Part shown: positions 1 through 19,336 of the stretch, in pieces
How positions within the stretch are numbered: the stretch's first letter is position 1
Layout of the letters: each line of letters starts with the position of its first letter
Source: Macrophomina tecta
Lineage: Eukaryota; Ascomycota; Dothideomycetes; Botryosphaeriales; Botryosphaeriaceae
Assembly: GCA_024180945.1 (NCBI GenBank)
Contig: JAKSGN010000007.1
Span: 2,976,001 to 3,040,000 of the forward strand
Reading direction: 5' to 3'
DNA: 64,000 nt
Translations under genes and position numbers: made by a program
Notes under the pieces: model-generated
Told to the model about the DNA's origin: nothing
Database searches by the model: none
What the model saw: the letters and a program-made list of their open reading frames with translations, nothing else

Positions 1-1473
1 CGGTCCCTATAAGGGTTTTAGAAATAGTAAGAAGGCTAAAGGGGACTAAAGATTCGAAGCTTTAGCTCCCCTAAAGAACGTAGGCGATTCGTATAGGTCT
101 AGTACCCCGAACGTAGGCGAAAAGCAGGCTAAAGGCCACGCTAACTAGGCGAACTATAAAGGTAAGTAAGGCTCGGGAAAAGAAAAGCCCTAATAGCTTT
201 TCTCTTCTCCTTGCGGTTAGGGCCTTAAACGGGAGGTAGTTTAAAACGTATAGAAATTATCGCTTCGATAGAAACCCCATCCGGTCCTACTAAAATTCGA
301 GTATTAATAGATTATAGTTACGATTTAAACCTCGTGTCCCTTAAATACGTAGAGCGACTTGCCTTATAAAATATATAAGCTAGTACTAGGCCGTCTACCC
401 GCCTTCTTAATAATACTACCATTATGTTACACGACTCTTATTATATAGGGGTTACCACGTGCGACTCGGGGGGCGCTACGCGCACTACTAAACCCTAACC
501 TTACTAGAGTGGCTTATTTACGGGCTACGATACTATACTCGGTATACCCTAGCTTGGGGCTACCGGGCCGGTTATCGATTTTAGAAGAGGAACGTTTTAC
601 TAGAGTATAAACTCGCTAGAGCGTGTATATCTAGTAAGTGCTATTAAATTATTCTAGGACTTAGAACTAGGGAAGTCTATTTACTCCCTCTAGCCATCCG
701 ACTACTAGCTCTCGCCTACGGGTAACCTAGAAAGTTAAAGAAATAACTTTAACTCTTTCGTAGCCCTCTCGCGGGCGGAAAGTATACTAAACGCACGCGA
801 GAAGTAGAACGGGGGTAACCGGAATCCGAAAGGGCTTCTATTTAACTAAACTCTCTTCTACCTACGGGGGCTATACTCCCGCATCTAAAGAGCATGCGAA
901 CCGTATAAAGAACTCGCCGGTTTAGCAGACGTACTACTAGCCAAAGTAGCTAAGAAGATCCGCGACGAGATTCTAGATACTTATAGGGAGTACTTAGACG
1001 TATTTTTAGACGAATAAGCTACTAAGCTACCGTAATATACTAAGTTTAATTATACTATTAATCTCGTTATAGGTTCTAAGCCACTGTTAATACCCCTATA
1101 TAGACTCTTCTAATCCGAACTACGGATTCTTAGGGAATATATTAACAAGGCCTTGGAACGGGGGTGGATTAGGTATAGTAAGTCGCCTACGGACGCGCCT
1201 ATTCTCTTTACCCCTAAGGTAGACGGCACTATGCGGTTATACGTAGATTATAGGGGCCTAAATAAGGTTACGGTTAAAAATAGCTATTTTATACTACTAG
1301 TAGGCGAGCTGCTAGACTGCCTAAGTACCGTAAAGATCTTTACTAAACTAGACCTACGCGATACTTATTACCGAATCCGTATAAAGGAAGGTAATAAGTA
1401 GAAAATAATATTTAAGACGCGTTACGGGTATTACGAGTATCTAGTTATGCTATTTAGCTTAACTAACGTACCC
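1..1473 (+). mobile_element. RIP-degraded Ty3/gypsy element, 5' part (protease and RT)
   Basis: Left part of a degraded plus-strand chromovirus whose 5' end lies outside the window. Plus-strand reading gives protease-like sequence near 300-365, where the catalytic Asp-Ser-Gly has become Asp-Tyr-Ser, and reverse-transcriptase fingers at 1153-1401 (RLYVDYRGLNKV, TKLDLRDTYYRI). CpA and TpG are almost absent and TpA is very common, the footprint of RIP, so nearly every former Gln or Trp codon is a stop. The reading breaks at 1473-1478 inside RT and resumes at 9805 (TFxSYIYRALGG, then VVYLDNILIY), so the 8.3-kb element between them is an insertion. Not functional. Confidence 0.85.
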
Positions 1474-1478
1474 GTAAC
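1474..1478. repeat. Target-site duplication, left copy (GTAAC)
   Basis: The five bases GTAAC directly before the left LTR are repeated directly after the right LTR (9800-9804). A 5-bp duplication is normal for Ty3/gypsy integrases and fixes the ends of the intact element at 1479 and 9799. Confidence 0.9.
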
Positions 1479-8928
<7,450 letters not shown>

Positions 8929-9027
8929 TGTGTTGCTTAGTTAGCGTCAAGTGTCGGGTGATACTACCTTGTTGTTGAGTGTTCCTCTCCTCGGAACTGC
9001 CTTCCCTTGCAAGGATGGTGGTCAAAG

Positions 9028-9799
9028 TGTAACGGCGGCCTCTTCCACTAGGCTTTGGAATCGCCTAGCAGGGTCAGGTAGCTGAAGGGTTTACCTTGAA
9101 GGACAAGAGAAGGGTAAAGGATTGGAACGATGGTAGTGATCACGTGAGATGTCGGTGCGCGGTGCGCGTCAGGCTTGTTACCTCCAATAGGGTTGTATTG
9201 GAACTTTGAGTTGACCACGAAGGTCAAAGTACTATCTAATGAGTGCGTCTATATACTGTAGGAAAATTGTAGCAATCTGGATCGATACAGCTGGATCAAA
9301 GCAGCTGGATCAATGGTGTTGGATCATTGATCTTGGATCAGGTTGATCCAGGTGGGCCCTGTGGGTCCCACGTGACTCGGGCGCTAAAGCCTGTTTCCTG
9401 GAATCCGACTTCTGCATCGGTTACGGGAGTATTCTACCGCCAGACCATCGTCCCTTGGACCGTACAAGTTGTCCGACTTTCTCTCGCCCGTTCCTCTTGG
9501 CTCGAAGCCGGGTTTCCGGGATTCGTGACTTCTCCCTTGTGGGCGTTCTTCCCCTGCGGGAGTTCACCTGGTCTGTGTTCTCGTGGTCTTGCTGTGCCGC
9601 GTGGGCGTCGCTCCCGTGCGGGCTTCCATTGCTGCCTTGCCCAGGCCCGTACGCGCCGTCTTCCCTTGCGGCTGGTTTTCCCGTGCGGGCGTGCTGGTGG
9701 TGCGGCTCTGCCGTCCCTGTGGGTTCCTGCGGTGCCTTTTCCCGTGCGGGCCTTCCGCCCGTGGGGTCATAAAGCCCTTGTCCTCTGGGGTTCGTAACA
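9028..9799 (-). repeat. 5' LTR of the intact element
   Basis: A 772-bp repeat that matches 1479-2250 base for base as far as I can check by eye. Being upstream of gag on the minus strand, it is the promoter LTR: five 14-bp YTGGATC units at 9277-9346, then a TATA box near 9249-9257, so genomic RNA should start near 9220. Identical LTRs mean little time since insertion, or gene conversion. Confidence 0.95.
9249..9346 (-). promoter_or_regulatory. LTR promoter array and TATA box driving gag-pol
   Basis: Same five-unit 14-bp array and TATATAG box as in the 3' LTR, shifted by 7549. This copy lies upstream of gag and is the one expected to drive the full-length transcript. Confidence 0.6.
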
Positions 9800-9804
9800 G
9801 TAAC
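9800..9804. repeat. Target-site duplication, right copy (GTAAC)
   Basis: Direct repeat of 1474-1478. Immediately after it the interrupted reverse transcriptase of the older element resumes. Confidence 0.9.
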
Positions 9805-12800
9805 CTTCTAGTCATATATCTACCGAGCCCTAGGAGGCCTAGTAGACACGATTTACGTAGTATACTTAGATAATATACTTATATACTTAGCGGATAAGTC
9901 TTAGTACGTTGAGTACGTTAAACGTATTCTCTATAAATTACGTAATTAGAACCTCTACGTAAAACCGTCTAAATATAGCTTTTATATAAAGTACGTTGAG
10001 TTTCTAGGCTTTATCATTACCCCCTAGGGGGTTATTATGGACCCCGTAAGAGTCGAAGCTATTAAGGACTAGCCGGAGCTATAAAGCTACCGTAATATTT
10101 AGGTTTTTCTAGGCTTTGCCAACTTCTATAGGCGCTTTATATAGAATTACTCTACGGTAGTTTAACTACTAACTAGCTTACTAAAAGAAGCAGCCTAAGA
10201 TCCTAATCCGAGGGCTAAATAAGCGCCGAAAAAGGGGCTAACTAAATAGTATAAGCCCTAGAAATAGCCCGTAGGGGTAAAGCAGGCGTTTAGTAGGCTA
10301 AAAGTATACTTTACGTAGGCTTCTATACTACGGCACTATAACCTAAATCTTCTAGTTATACTAATTACCGACGTATCGAACTATGCCTACGGCGGCATCC
10401 TTCTCTAGCCGCTAAATAGAGAGAATAACTAGCACTATTAGTACTCCATTGCATATTTTAGCTATAAGTTTGCTAGTACTGAAATACGGTATAACACCTA
10501 CGATAAGAAACTCTACGCGATCGTATAGTACTTTAAGTATTAGAGGCCTTATCTAGTACACGTATAAACGCTGGTGCGGGTATTATCTAATTATAATAAC
10601 CTACGTTATTTTATAACGACTAAGAGCCTTACGGCTTAATAGGCTTAGTACGCTAAAGTCTTAGCTAAATTCGATTTTAATATCGAATATAAGCCGGATA
10701 AGTCTAATCTAGCGGACGCCCTTTCGAGGCGTCTAGACTACGCCCTTAGCTTTAAGGAGGGTAATAAGCGCACCTACCTTAATACTATATTGCCTATACT
10801 ATAACGCAAACTCTAGATTTAGGGGTTAGAAGAACCTCTACGTACTACTAAGAACCCCGGCTAAGAGCACGAGGGAAACCTGCATATAAATAATAGTAGT
10901 AATTACCGAACTGCCTTAGTCTATTCCGTTACTTATAAGGAGCACGACGAGTTCGCTTATAAGGGCCTAGCACCTCCGGTATATACTTACTACGAGGGAG
11001 CTAGCACGAGCTTAGTATAAAGCTTTATATCTTAGTCTATAGTAATAATAGCCGCTATAACTAAAATAGCATTTAAAGCTACTCCTAAATCGTTAGTTAA
11101 TTTTATTCGTATCGAGTAACGAAGGAACGCCTTTTACGTAAATATATAAGAATAGCTTGCGAAAAGGGTACTTTTAGCGTGCGATTAGTATACGATCGAC
11201 GAGTAAGGACTCCTACGCTATAAAGGGCGGGTATACGTATTAAAGTATACTCCGCTACGCGAGGAAATTCTACTTAGGAATTATAACGATTCGAGTAGTA
11301 GCTATTACGATATTCGCCGTACCTAGAAGGTACTTTCTAGGAAGTACTACTAGGAAGGTATTACCGCGGATGTTAGGAAATATATATAAAGCTATAATAT
11401 CTATTAACGTAATAAAGCTCGCCGGTATAAGCTATATAGATTATTATAGCTACTACTAGTAGCCGCTTAACCCTATAGATACTATTCCCTTAATTTTATT
11501 ACGGACTTACTAGAATCCGTAGGGCGAGACAGTTAAGTATATAATGTAGTTCTCGTACTCGTTAACCGTTTTACTAAATATGTACGTTACCTACTAGTTA
11601 GGAAGACGATTAATAGAATAATACTTACAAATCTTATCGTAAACGACGTCTTTGTATAATTTAGGCCGCCTAATAGCCTAGTCTTAGATAGGGGCTTAAC
11701 GTTTATGAGCTAGTTCTGGAGCGAATTATACTATAATCTTAGAATTAAGTATAGACTAAGTACCTTCTTTTACCCGTAGATAGACGGCTAAACGAAGAGG
11801 TAAAATTAGGAGTTAGAGGCGTATCTACGCTATTATACCTTTTAGAACTAGTTAGACTAGGTAAAGCTTCTCTAGTAGGCTTTATACGCCTATAACTAGA
11901 AAACCTACTCTTTTATAGGCTTCGCACTAGTTTAACTAGATGCAGGGGTAGAACCTAACTCCTAGAACGGGGTTTAGAATAACCTTAATAGGAATTTTCT
12001 AATCGAATCGGCCGAAGCAGCTAAAAAGCACGCGGAAAGTATATAGAAAGTATAGAAATTAGCGGCGGAATTCCTCGGATACTTTTAGAAGCTCTAAATA
12101 AAATATTATAACTAGAACTAAACTAAAATATATTTCGATATTAGATAACTAGTCCTTCTCTTAGTAAGAAATATTAAAACTAAACGGCCTTATAAAAAAC
12201 TCGATAACTGTTACCTAGGGCTATTTCGAATTCTAGAGAAGATTAGCTTTTAGGCCTACCGCTTAGACCTACTATAATCTATATCCCGGCTATATACTAT
12301 TTTTAACGTTGCATTACTAGAAGCTTATACGGTAAGGCTAGAGTTCTAACTACTACTAGTCGAAGAAATTAATAATAGTAAATACTAGAAAGTCGAAGCT
12401 ATAGTGGCCTATAAAGAAGGACTACTAAGGTAATATCTACTTAAATAGCTTAGCTAGCCCTATAAATATAACGAGTAGAAGTAGGAAGAGGAGCTAGATA
12501 ATTATAAAGAGCTTCTATAGGATTACCTTAAAGAAAACTCTATTTCCTAGAATGCCTAGCTAAAACGTAAGCGAAACGTAGGCGGAACGTAGGCTATAAG
12601 TAAGCTACGGCGAGGGCGCCCCCTAGGATTAAAGAATAAGAAGAAATATTAGAGAAAATACTTAATTTATAAAGAAGGGCCCTAAAGAAGTATCTACTTT
12701 ATATTCGAGCTATACTAAAACTACCTCTTATCCATATTAGATATTCTCGTAAAGTACTTATTCTTAAACTCCTCGTCTACTACTTCGTTAGTTAGTTTTA

Positions 12801-14045
12801 TTAAGCTAACCCTATCTAGTCTAGCCTAATAACGCTGCTAATTCTCCGAGCACGATATATTACGCGTATGCTACTAGTTACTACGGCCGCTAGTAGTCGT
12901 AATCTTCTTCGCCTTCTACTTCTTATATACCGATACCGCTTCTTCTAACGCACCGGCGTACTTATATAGCGCAAGCACGTCCTTCTCTATAAACTCTAGT
13001 ACCTTCTTATTAGGAGCGTCATCGAAGCTGTCGTAATAGAATAATAGTAAATTAGTAATACGGCGGAATTAAGGGAGAACCTAAAAATAAATTTTATTAT
13101 TAGTAACGAGCATAAGTAGCATAAAAGTATATAAAAAGTATAAGAAAAGTAGGGGAAAAGTATGCTTACTGGAGTATATTTATAACTACTCTTCGTATAC
13201 TAATTATACTTAGCATGGGGTAGATTCTTAAAGTAGATCTAGCGAAGCCCCCTAAGAAGCTTCGTAGGCGTAAAATTAACCTATACTTTGCCCTCGCGGT
13301 AGCATATCGTGCCCTAGTAGCGCACGTAACGTATATAGTATACTACTACTAAACTAGGCTACGGCTAAAGATAAGAAAAAAGCTTTACTATATTACTCGT
13401 AATAGGCGTCTACAGAAGCTTATCATAGAAGTAACCCGAGTAAACGAAGCCGGAAGGGGTTTATATAGTAATAGTTATTTAGGAGGAAGGAGTAATAAAA
13501 AGGGTTAATATTAGTTAAAGATGTTTTAGTTAAAGAAGGGAAGCTAGATCTAAACTATAAAAATCTAGGGAGATATAGAGGGTTATTATACCTATTAAAG
13601 CTATCGAAAAAACGACCTCGTGCTCTATAAGTATTATTGGCACGCGTAAGTTACTAATTAGTGTATTCGCTAGTATTATCGTATAAGGCTAACTTCTATT
13701 ATTCTTAATAGTAATAATACCTAATAATAAAGAAAAAACCACGCTAATATACTATTACCTACATTTTCCGTGTGTATAGTATGCCGCTAGTATTACTAAT
13801 AACCGCTTGGCGATATATTTTCTTGTTTTTCTATTAATTTATTGTTCTTTATTTATTATTCGTAGTAACGGCTACGTAATAAGGCTAATTCACCTTACTA
13901 CATAATGCCTATAGCTAATATATAATACTACGTCCTATATAGTAATTAGGTGCACTCTTTTTCCTTACTAAAGGTTTTTTAACGAGGTACCAATATAATA
14001 CTTTCTAATAGAAATCGGGGCGATTCCTACTAGAGGGGGGGGTAG
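9805..14045 (+). mobile_element. RIP-degraded Ty3/gypsy element, 3' part (RT to chromodomain)
   Basis: Continuation of the element at 1-1473. RT palm remnant at about 9850-9890 (VVYLDNILIY, the catalytic Asp-Asp now Asp-Asn), then [10 protein letters not shown] near 10110. RNase H remnant (TDVSNYAYGGILL) near 10370-10410, DALSRR-like end near 10715, integrase about 11200-11900 and a chromodomain remnant near 12355-12540, all broken by TAG/TAA at former Gln and Trp codons. From 12540 to the polypurine tract (about 14032-14042) no sense ORF is visible, but the minus strand at about 13040-12660 reads as a damaged antisense frame. Same family as the inverted copy at 14243-18229. Confidence 0.88.
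12660..13040 (-). pseudogene. Degraded antisense reading frame between chromodomain and 3' LTR
   Basis: On the minus strand, antisense to the degraded pol, about 120 codons read as coherent, charged, helix-like protein (KKVLEFIEKDVLALYKYAG, then VVDEEFKNKYFTRI), interrupted only by TAG/TAA of the kind RIP makes from Gln or Trp codons. Its position matches the antisense gene of the intact element. I see no clear sequence similarity between the two and do not recognise the family. A separate inserted element is an alternative. Confidence 0.35.
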
Positions 14046-14242
14046 TATTAGAATAATAGGCCCTGGTATACCCTTAGGGTGCTTATACCGTGCGTTCCAC
14101 GTGTTTATTACGTGTTACGCACGGGCCCCTAGTATATAACGCTACTAAGGGGTAAATCCTATACTACTAAGAATTCGTATTTAAAAATATACGACTCTTC
14201 TAAAGGCTTCCTGCTTATAACTAGCCCACTTGCTTATAAGTA
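14046..14242 (+). repeat. 3' LTR of the degraded plus-strand element
   Basis: A 197-bp repeat after the polypurine tract. It matches the reverse complement of 18230-18426 over its whole length with mainly C/T and G/A differences; TG...CA ends have become TA...TA here. It keeps a TATA-like AGTATATAACG near 14130. Integrase sequence of the other degraded element starts directly after it, so the plus element is inserted there. Confidence 0.8.
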
Positions 14243-17200
14243 TATTTTAGTATATATATTTATTCTTTATAGCGTAGGAGTTTTTACTTATCGATCGTAT
14301 ACTAATTATATACTAAAAGTATTCTTTTTATAAGCTATTCTTATATATCTATATAGAAGGCGTCCCTTTATTACTTAACGTAAATAAAATTAACTAATAA
14401 TTTAGGAGTAGCTTCGAATGTTATTTTAGTTATAGCGGCTACTATTACTATAGACCGAAGTATAAAGCTTTATACTAAGCTCGTACTAGCTTCTTCGTAG
14501 TAAGTATATATCGAAGGTTTTATATCTTTATAAGTAAACTCGTCGTGCTCCTTATAAGTAATAGAATAGACTAAGGTAGTTCGGTAATTAGTATTACTAT
14601 TTATATATAGGTTTTTCTTGTGCTCTTAGCCGGGGTTCTTAGTAGTATATAGGGGTTTTTCTAACCCCTAAATCTAGAGTTTACGTTATAGTATAGGTAA
14701 TATAGTATTAAAGTAGATACGCTTATCGCCCTTCTTAAAGCTAAAGGTATAGTCTAGGCATCTTAAAAGAGCGTTCGCTAAATTAGACTTACCTAGCTTA
14801 TATTTAATATTAAAATCGAATTTAGCTAAGACTTTAGTGTATTAAGTTTATTAAGCCGTAAGGCTCTTAGTTATTATAAAATAACGTAGATTATTATAAT
14901 TAGATAATACCCATACTAGTATTTATATGTATACTAGGTAAGGCCTCTAATACTTAAAGTATTATACGATAGCGTAGAGTTTTTTATTATAGGTGTCATA
15001 CTATATTTTAGCGCTAGTAAACTTATAGCTAAAATATATAATAGGGTACTAGTAGCGCTAGTTATTCTTTCTATTTAGCGATTAGAGAAGGATACCGCCG
15101 TAGATATAGTTTAATATATTAGTAATTAGTATAACTAGAAGATTCGGGTTATAGTACTATAGTATAGAAGTCTATATAAAGTATATTTTTAGCCTACTAA
15201 ACGCCTACTTTACTCTTACGGACTATTTCTAGGGCTTATACTATTTAGTTAGCCTCTTTTTTAGTACTTATTTAGCTCCCGGATTAGAATCTTAGGCTAC
15301 TTCTTTTAGTAAGCTAGTTAGTAGTTAAACTACTATAGAGTAATTCTATATAAAGCGCCTATAGAAGTTAGTAAAGCCTAGAAAAACCTAAATATTATAG
15401 TAGCTTTACGGCTCCGGCTAGTTCTTAATAGCTTTAACTCTTACGGGGTCTATAATAATCCTCTAGGAGATAATAATAAAGCCTAGAAACTCGATGTACT
15501 TTATATAAAAGCTATATTTAGATGGTTTTATATAAAGGTTTTAATTATATAATCTTTAGAGAATACGTTTAATATACTCGACGTGCTAAGACTTATTCGC
15601 TAAGTATATAAGTATATTATCTAAGTATACTATATAAATTATATTTACTAGGCCTTCTAGGGCTTAGTAGATATATAACTAGAAAGTTACGGGTATATTA
15701 GTTAAGCTAAATAGTATAACTAGATACTTATAATATTTATAACGCGTCTTAAATACTATTTTCTACTTATTACCTTTCTTTATATAGATTCGGTAATAAG
15801 TATCGCGTAGGTCTAGTTTAATAAAAATCTTTATAATACTTAGACGGTCTAGTAGCTCGCCTACTAGTAGTATAAAATAACTATTTTTAACTGTAACCTT
15901 ATTTAGGCCTCTATAATTTATATATAACTATATAGTGCCATCTATTTTAGGGGTAAAGAGAATAGACACGCCCGTAAATAACTTACTATATCTAATCTAC
16001 CCCCGTTCTAAGGCCTTATTAATATATTTCCTAAAAATCCGTAGTTCGGATTAGAAGAGTCTATATAGGGGTATTAACGATAGCTTAGAATTTATAATAA
16101 GATTAATAGTATAATCGAACTTAGTATATTATAGTAGCTTAGTAGCTTATTCGTCTAAAAAGATGTCTAAGTACTTTCTATAAGTATTTAGAATCTTATC
16201 GCGAATCTTCTTAGCTATTTTAGCTAGTAGTATATTTACTAAACTAGCAAGTTTCTTATATAGTTCGTATACTTTTTAGATGCGGGAGTATAGCCCCTAT
16301 AGATAGAAGAGAGTTTAGTTAGGTAAAAGCCCTTTCAGATTTTAGTTACTTCTATTTTACTTTTCGCGTATGTTTAGTATACTTTTCGCCTACGAGAGGA
16401 CTATAAAAGAGTTAAAGTTATTTCTTTAACTTTCTAAATTATCCGTAGACGAGAGCTAGTAGTTAGATAGCTAGAGAAAGTAAATAGACTCCCCTAGTTT
16501 TAAGTTCTAGAATAATTTAGTAGCGCTTACTAGATATATATACTCTAGCGAGTTTATACTCTAGTAAAATATTTCTCTTCTAAAATCGATAACCGGCCCG
16601 GTAGCCCTAAGCTAGGGTATATTAAGTATAGTATTATAGTCTATAAATAAGCTACTCTAGTAAGATTAGGGTTTAGTAATACGCATAGCGCCCCTTAAGT
16701 CGCACGTAGTAATCTCTATATAATAAGAGTCGTATAATGTAATAGTAGTATTATTAAGAAGGTAGGTAGATAGCTTAGTACTAGCTTATATATTTTATAA
16801 AATAAGTCACTCTACGTATTTAAGGAATACGAGGTTTAGGTTATAACTATAATCTATTAATACTCGAATTTTAGTAGAACTAGATAGAGTTTCTATTAAA
16901 GCGATAATTTTTATACGTTTTAAACTACCTCCCGTTTAAGGCCCTAACTGTAAGAAGAAGAGAGAAGTAATTAGGGCTTTTTTTTTTAAGCCTTACTTAT
17001 CTTTATAGTTCGCCTAGTTAGCGTAGTTTTTAGTCTGCTTTTTATCTACGTTTAGAGTGCTAGATCTATATAAATTACCTACGTTCTTTAGAAGAGCTAA
17101 AGCTTTAAACCTTTAGTTCTCTTTAGCCTTCTTACTATTTCTAAAACCCTTATAGGGACTATTACGTCCTAGGCTAGAAGTAGTAAAAGGGCGCTTAGTT

Positions 17201-18229
17201 TTCTACGACTACTACTTATCTTTACTTTTTTTATAGGGCCTTATTGCCTCTAGCATTTACTTAACGTATTAGATTTTAGCTACTAAATCCTCTTTTACCT
17301 ATATTCTAGTAAGAAAGGACTGGCGTACGAGCTCTATATATATAGATAGTAAAAGCCGGGAGTAAATCTAGTTAATATAGTAATCTATATTTTAAATCTA
17401 ATATATAAATTTGTTCTCATATGTCTTTATTTAGGCGTAGAATTTTATAAACTTCTAGCCCTTCTTTATTACCGTAGTATAATAACTAATAGCGTTATTA
17501 AGGCGGTAAACGATAGAATTACGAATATAATTTTATACTAATATCTTAAATTTCTACTAGAGTAGTACTAGTTTCTTTTAGTTTATTAGATATCTTTAGA
17601 TATGCTAAAAGAGAATCTTATATTTAGATAGTTTTTTAGTAGTCTAGAGGGTTCTTCTAAGATAGTTCTTATTCGCCTAGTATATATCGAAATGTATTTC
17701 TATTATATTTATCTATAAGTTATATAAGTTCTAAGTAAGGCCTTTAAGTTTTAGAGGTAGGTTTCTTATAAGAAGGTCGAGTCGCTTTTCGCTATTATCT
17801 ATTTTACTTTTTATATGCGTTTCGCCTACGTTTAGTATAGGAATAATAGGTAGTTCGCCGTTAAGAGCCGCTTATAGCTATTATAGAATCTTAACGCAGT
17901 TAAGGTATTTTAGAAGCTTAGCTTTTAGTGTATCTTTTATAGGTGCGCTACGTAAGTATTATAGTTCGTTAATAGCTATAGGTGCCCTTGGTTCGGCCGC
18001 GTCACCTATTAGGCATTTAACGCCCTAGGCGCTTTTATTAACGATTAGCATTTAATAGCCTTTAGGGGTTAATAAGCCTATTTTTATTCGTTCGCCTCGA
18101 GTATTTAAACGGCTTTATTAGCCTCTTGTTTCTATTATTATGAAATCGTTCTTTTCGTTAGAATTATTAAAATTATTATATATAGTTCTTTAAGACTGGC
18201 TACTTTTCCGAAAGAAATTAAGAAGGATT
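14243..18229 (-). mobile_element. RIP-degraded Ty3/gypsy element, inverted copy (gag to integrase)
   Basis: Reverse-complement relative of the plus element. For example 14265-14470 matches 11030-11230 inverted, 15400-15480 matches 10010-10080 inverted, and 16490-16560 matches 600-670 inverted. On the minus strand it holds degraded gag (about 18180-16950), protease (about 16850), RT (about 16100-15400), RNase H (about 15100-14950) and the start of integrase, then stops at 14243 where the plus element has inserted; the rest should lie left of the window. RIP is severe; there are no usable ORFs. Confidence 0.82.
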
Positions 18230-18426
18230 TGATTATAAGTAAATAGGCTAGTTATAAATAGGGAGCCTTTAGAAGAGTCGTATATTCTTAGGTACGAATC
18301 CTTAGTAGTGCAGGATTCACCCCTTGGTGGCGTTATATACTGGGGGCCCGTGCGTAGCACGTGATAAGCACGTGGAATGCACGGTATAAGCACCCTAAGG
18401 GTATGCCAGGGCCTATTGTCCTGACA
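18230..18426 (-). repeat. 5' LTR of the degraded minus-strand element
   Basis: A 197-bp LTR, TGTCAG to CA on the minus strand, with less RIP damage than its relative at 14046-14242: it keeps many CpA/TpG sites and both canonical ends. It marks the border between the AT-rich repeat block and gene-rich DNA. Confidence 0.8.
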
Positions 18427-18814
18427 CCTAGACGTAAGCGCCAGCACAGTTCCTCGGCATTCACATCCAGACATTGTTTTAACGCTACATGATATGATTT
18501 CACTACCGTTAGCCTCGCGCAATGACTATTGGAAGATATCGGCATTTTTGGGTAAGATACCAGAGACAGGAAGTTGCTATAATGACTGCATAGGTCTAAG
18601 TAAGGTGTATTTAGCAAGTACCTTATGGCAGGGATTAACCCCGGTCGACCTTATTTTCATAAAATTCACGTACGTGTGGTAGTCGTCATCGGACAGTCAA
18701 TAATAATATTTGCTGTAGATATATGATCCAACTCAAAGGTATCCAGATCGGCCTCGTCAGAGGTAGACACGTGGTACCCACAACCGTACATAAGACAAAT
18801 AGCTACCTGGCGAT
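18427..18814. other. Transition from repeat block to gene-rich DNA, no gene seen
   Basis: About 390 bp right of the outermost LTR, of intermediate composition. Only short ORFs that I cannot support. Confidence 0.5.
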
Positions 18815-19336
18815 ATGGGGAATTCCACCCGTTCTGAAAGACTTTACTACAAAAACAAACTTACTCTTCTCACCGCCCTTTTGCGACTTCAAACTCAATT
18901 CCTAATGGAAGAAATTGGTGACACTATGTCCTCCCAGCACAAGCTCCCGGAAGCCGTTCTCGCGAGGCTACCCGAGGATTGGAGGGCCGGTACCGATGAC
19001 GCCGTCTCAGAGAGCGAGTACGTGACACTGTGCAAGATTCTGTCGGTGTTTCCCTTTTTTGTGATAGAAGCAGCCCTGGAACAGACAATGCGTTGGCTAG
19101 CTCCATGCGATGATACATATCCGGAAGGACCGGACAGGTTCTGCAATTTCTTGGGATCCTCACTTACGGACCAGGAGGGGCATATGTCCGAATGCGGATG
19201 GGCAAGGCGAAGGTGGACGGAGAGAATAGATTGGGCGCCGGGAAAGCTCGATGCCGAAATGGAAGCAGAGATACCGAGATATCTCGCGGCATTCTGGAAG
19301 GAAAAGCAAGGAGTGAGGCGGCAGGGGATCATCTAA
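18815..19336 (+). CDS. Small hypothetical protein beside the repeat block
   Basis: A 173-codon ORF from the ATG at 18815. A second ATG at 18905 would give about 143 aa and may be the true start, since the first 30 residues look like leader sequence. Codon use from 18905 on resembles the neighbouring genes. The predicted protein is acidic, rich in Trp and Glu, with no signal peptide or membrane segment and with motifs such as LPEDWRAGTDDAVSESEY and ERIDWAPGKLDAEMEAEIPR. I recognise no family. It lies only 390 bp from the RIP block, a common place for lineage-specific genes. No intron is evident; a fragment of a larger decayed gene is possible. Confidence 0.4.
   Translation: MGNSTRSERLYYKNKLTLLTALLRLQTQFLMEEIGDTMSSQHKLPEAVLARLPEDWRAGTDDAVSESEYVTLCKILSVFPFFVIEAALEQTMRWLAPCDDTYPEGPDRFCNFLGSSLTDQEGHMSECGWARRRWTERIDWAPGKLDAEMEAEIPRYLAAFWKEKQGVRRQGII

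Noticed and set aside
9005..9027. Primer-binding site of the intact element
   Set aside because: The bases next to the 5' LTR do not clearly match any tRNA 3' end I can name, and self-priming could not be shown by eye; left unassigned.
14243..18229. Regular short AT-rich repeats suggestive of a CRISPR array or centromere
   Set aside because: The repetitiveness comes from RIP-driven TAG/CTA/TAT enrichment; the sequence aligns inverted with the other degraded element, and CRISPR is not expected in a fungus.
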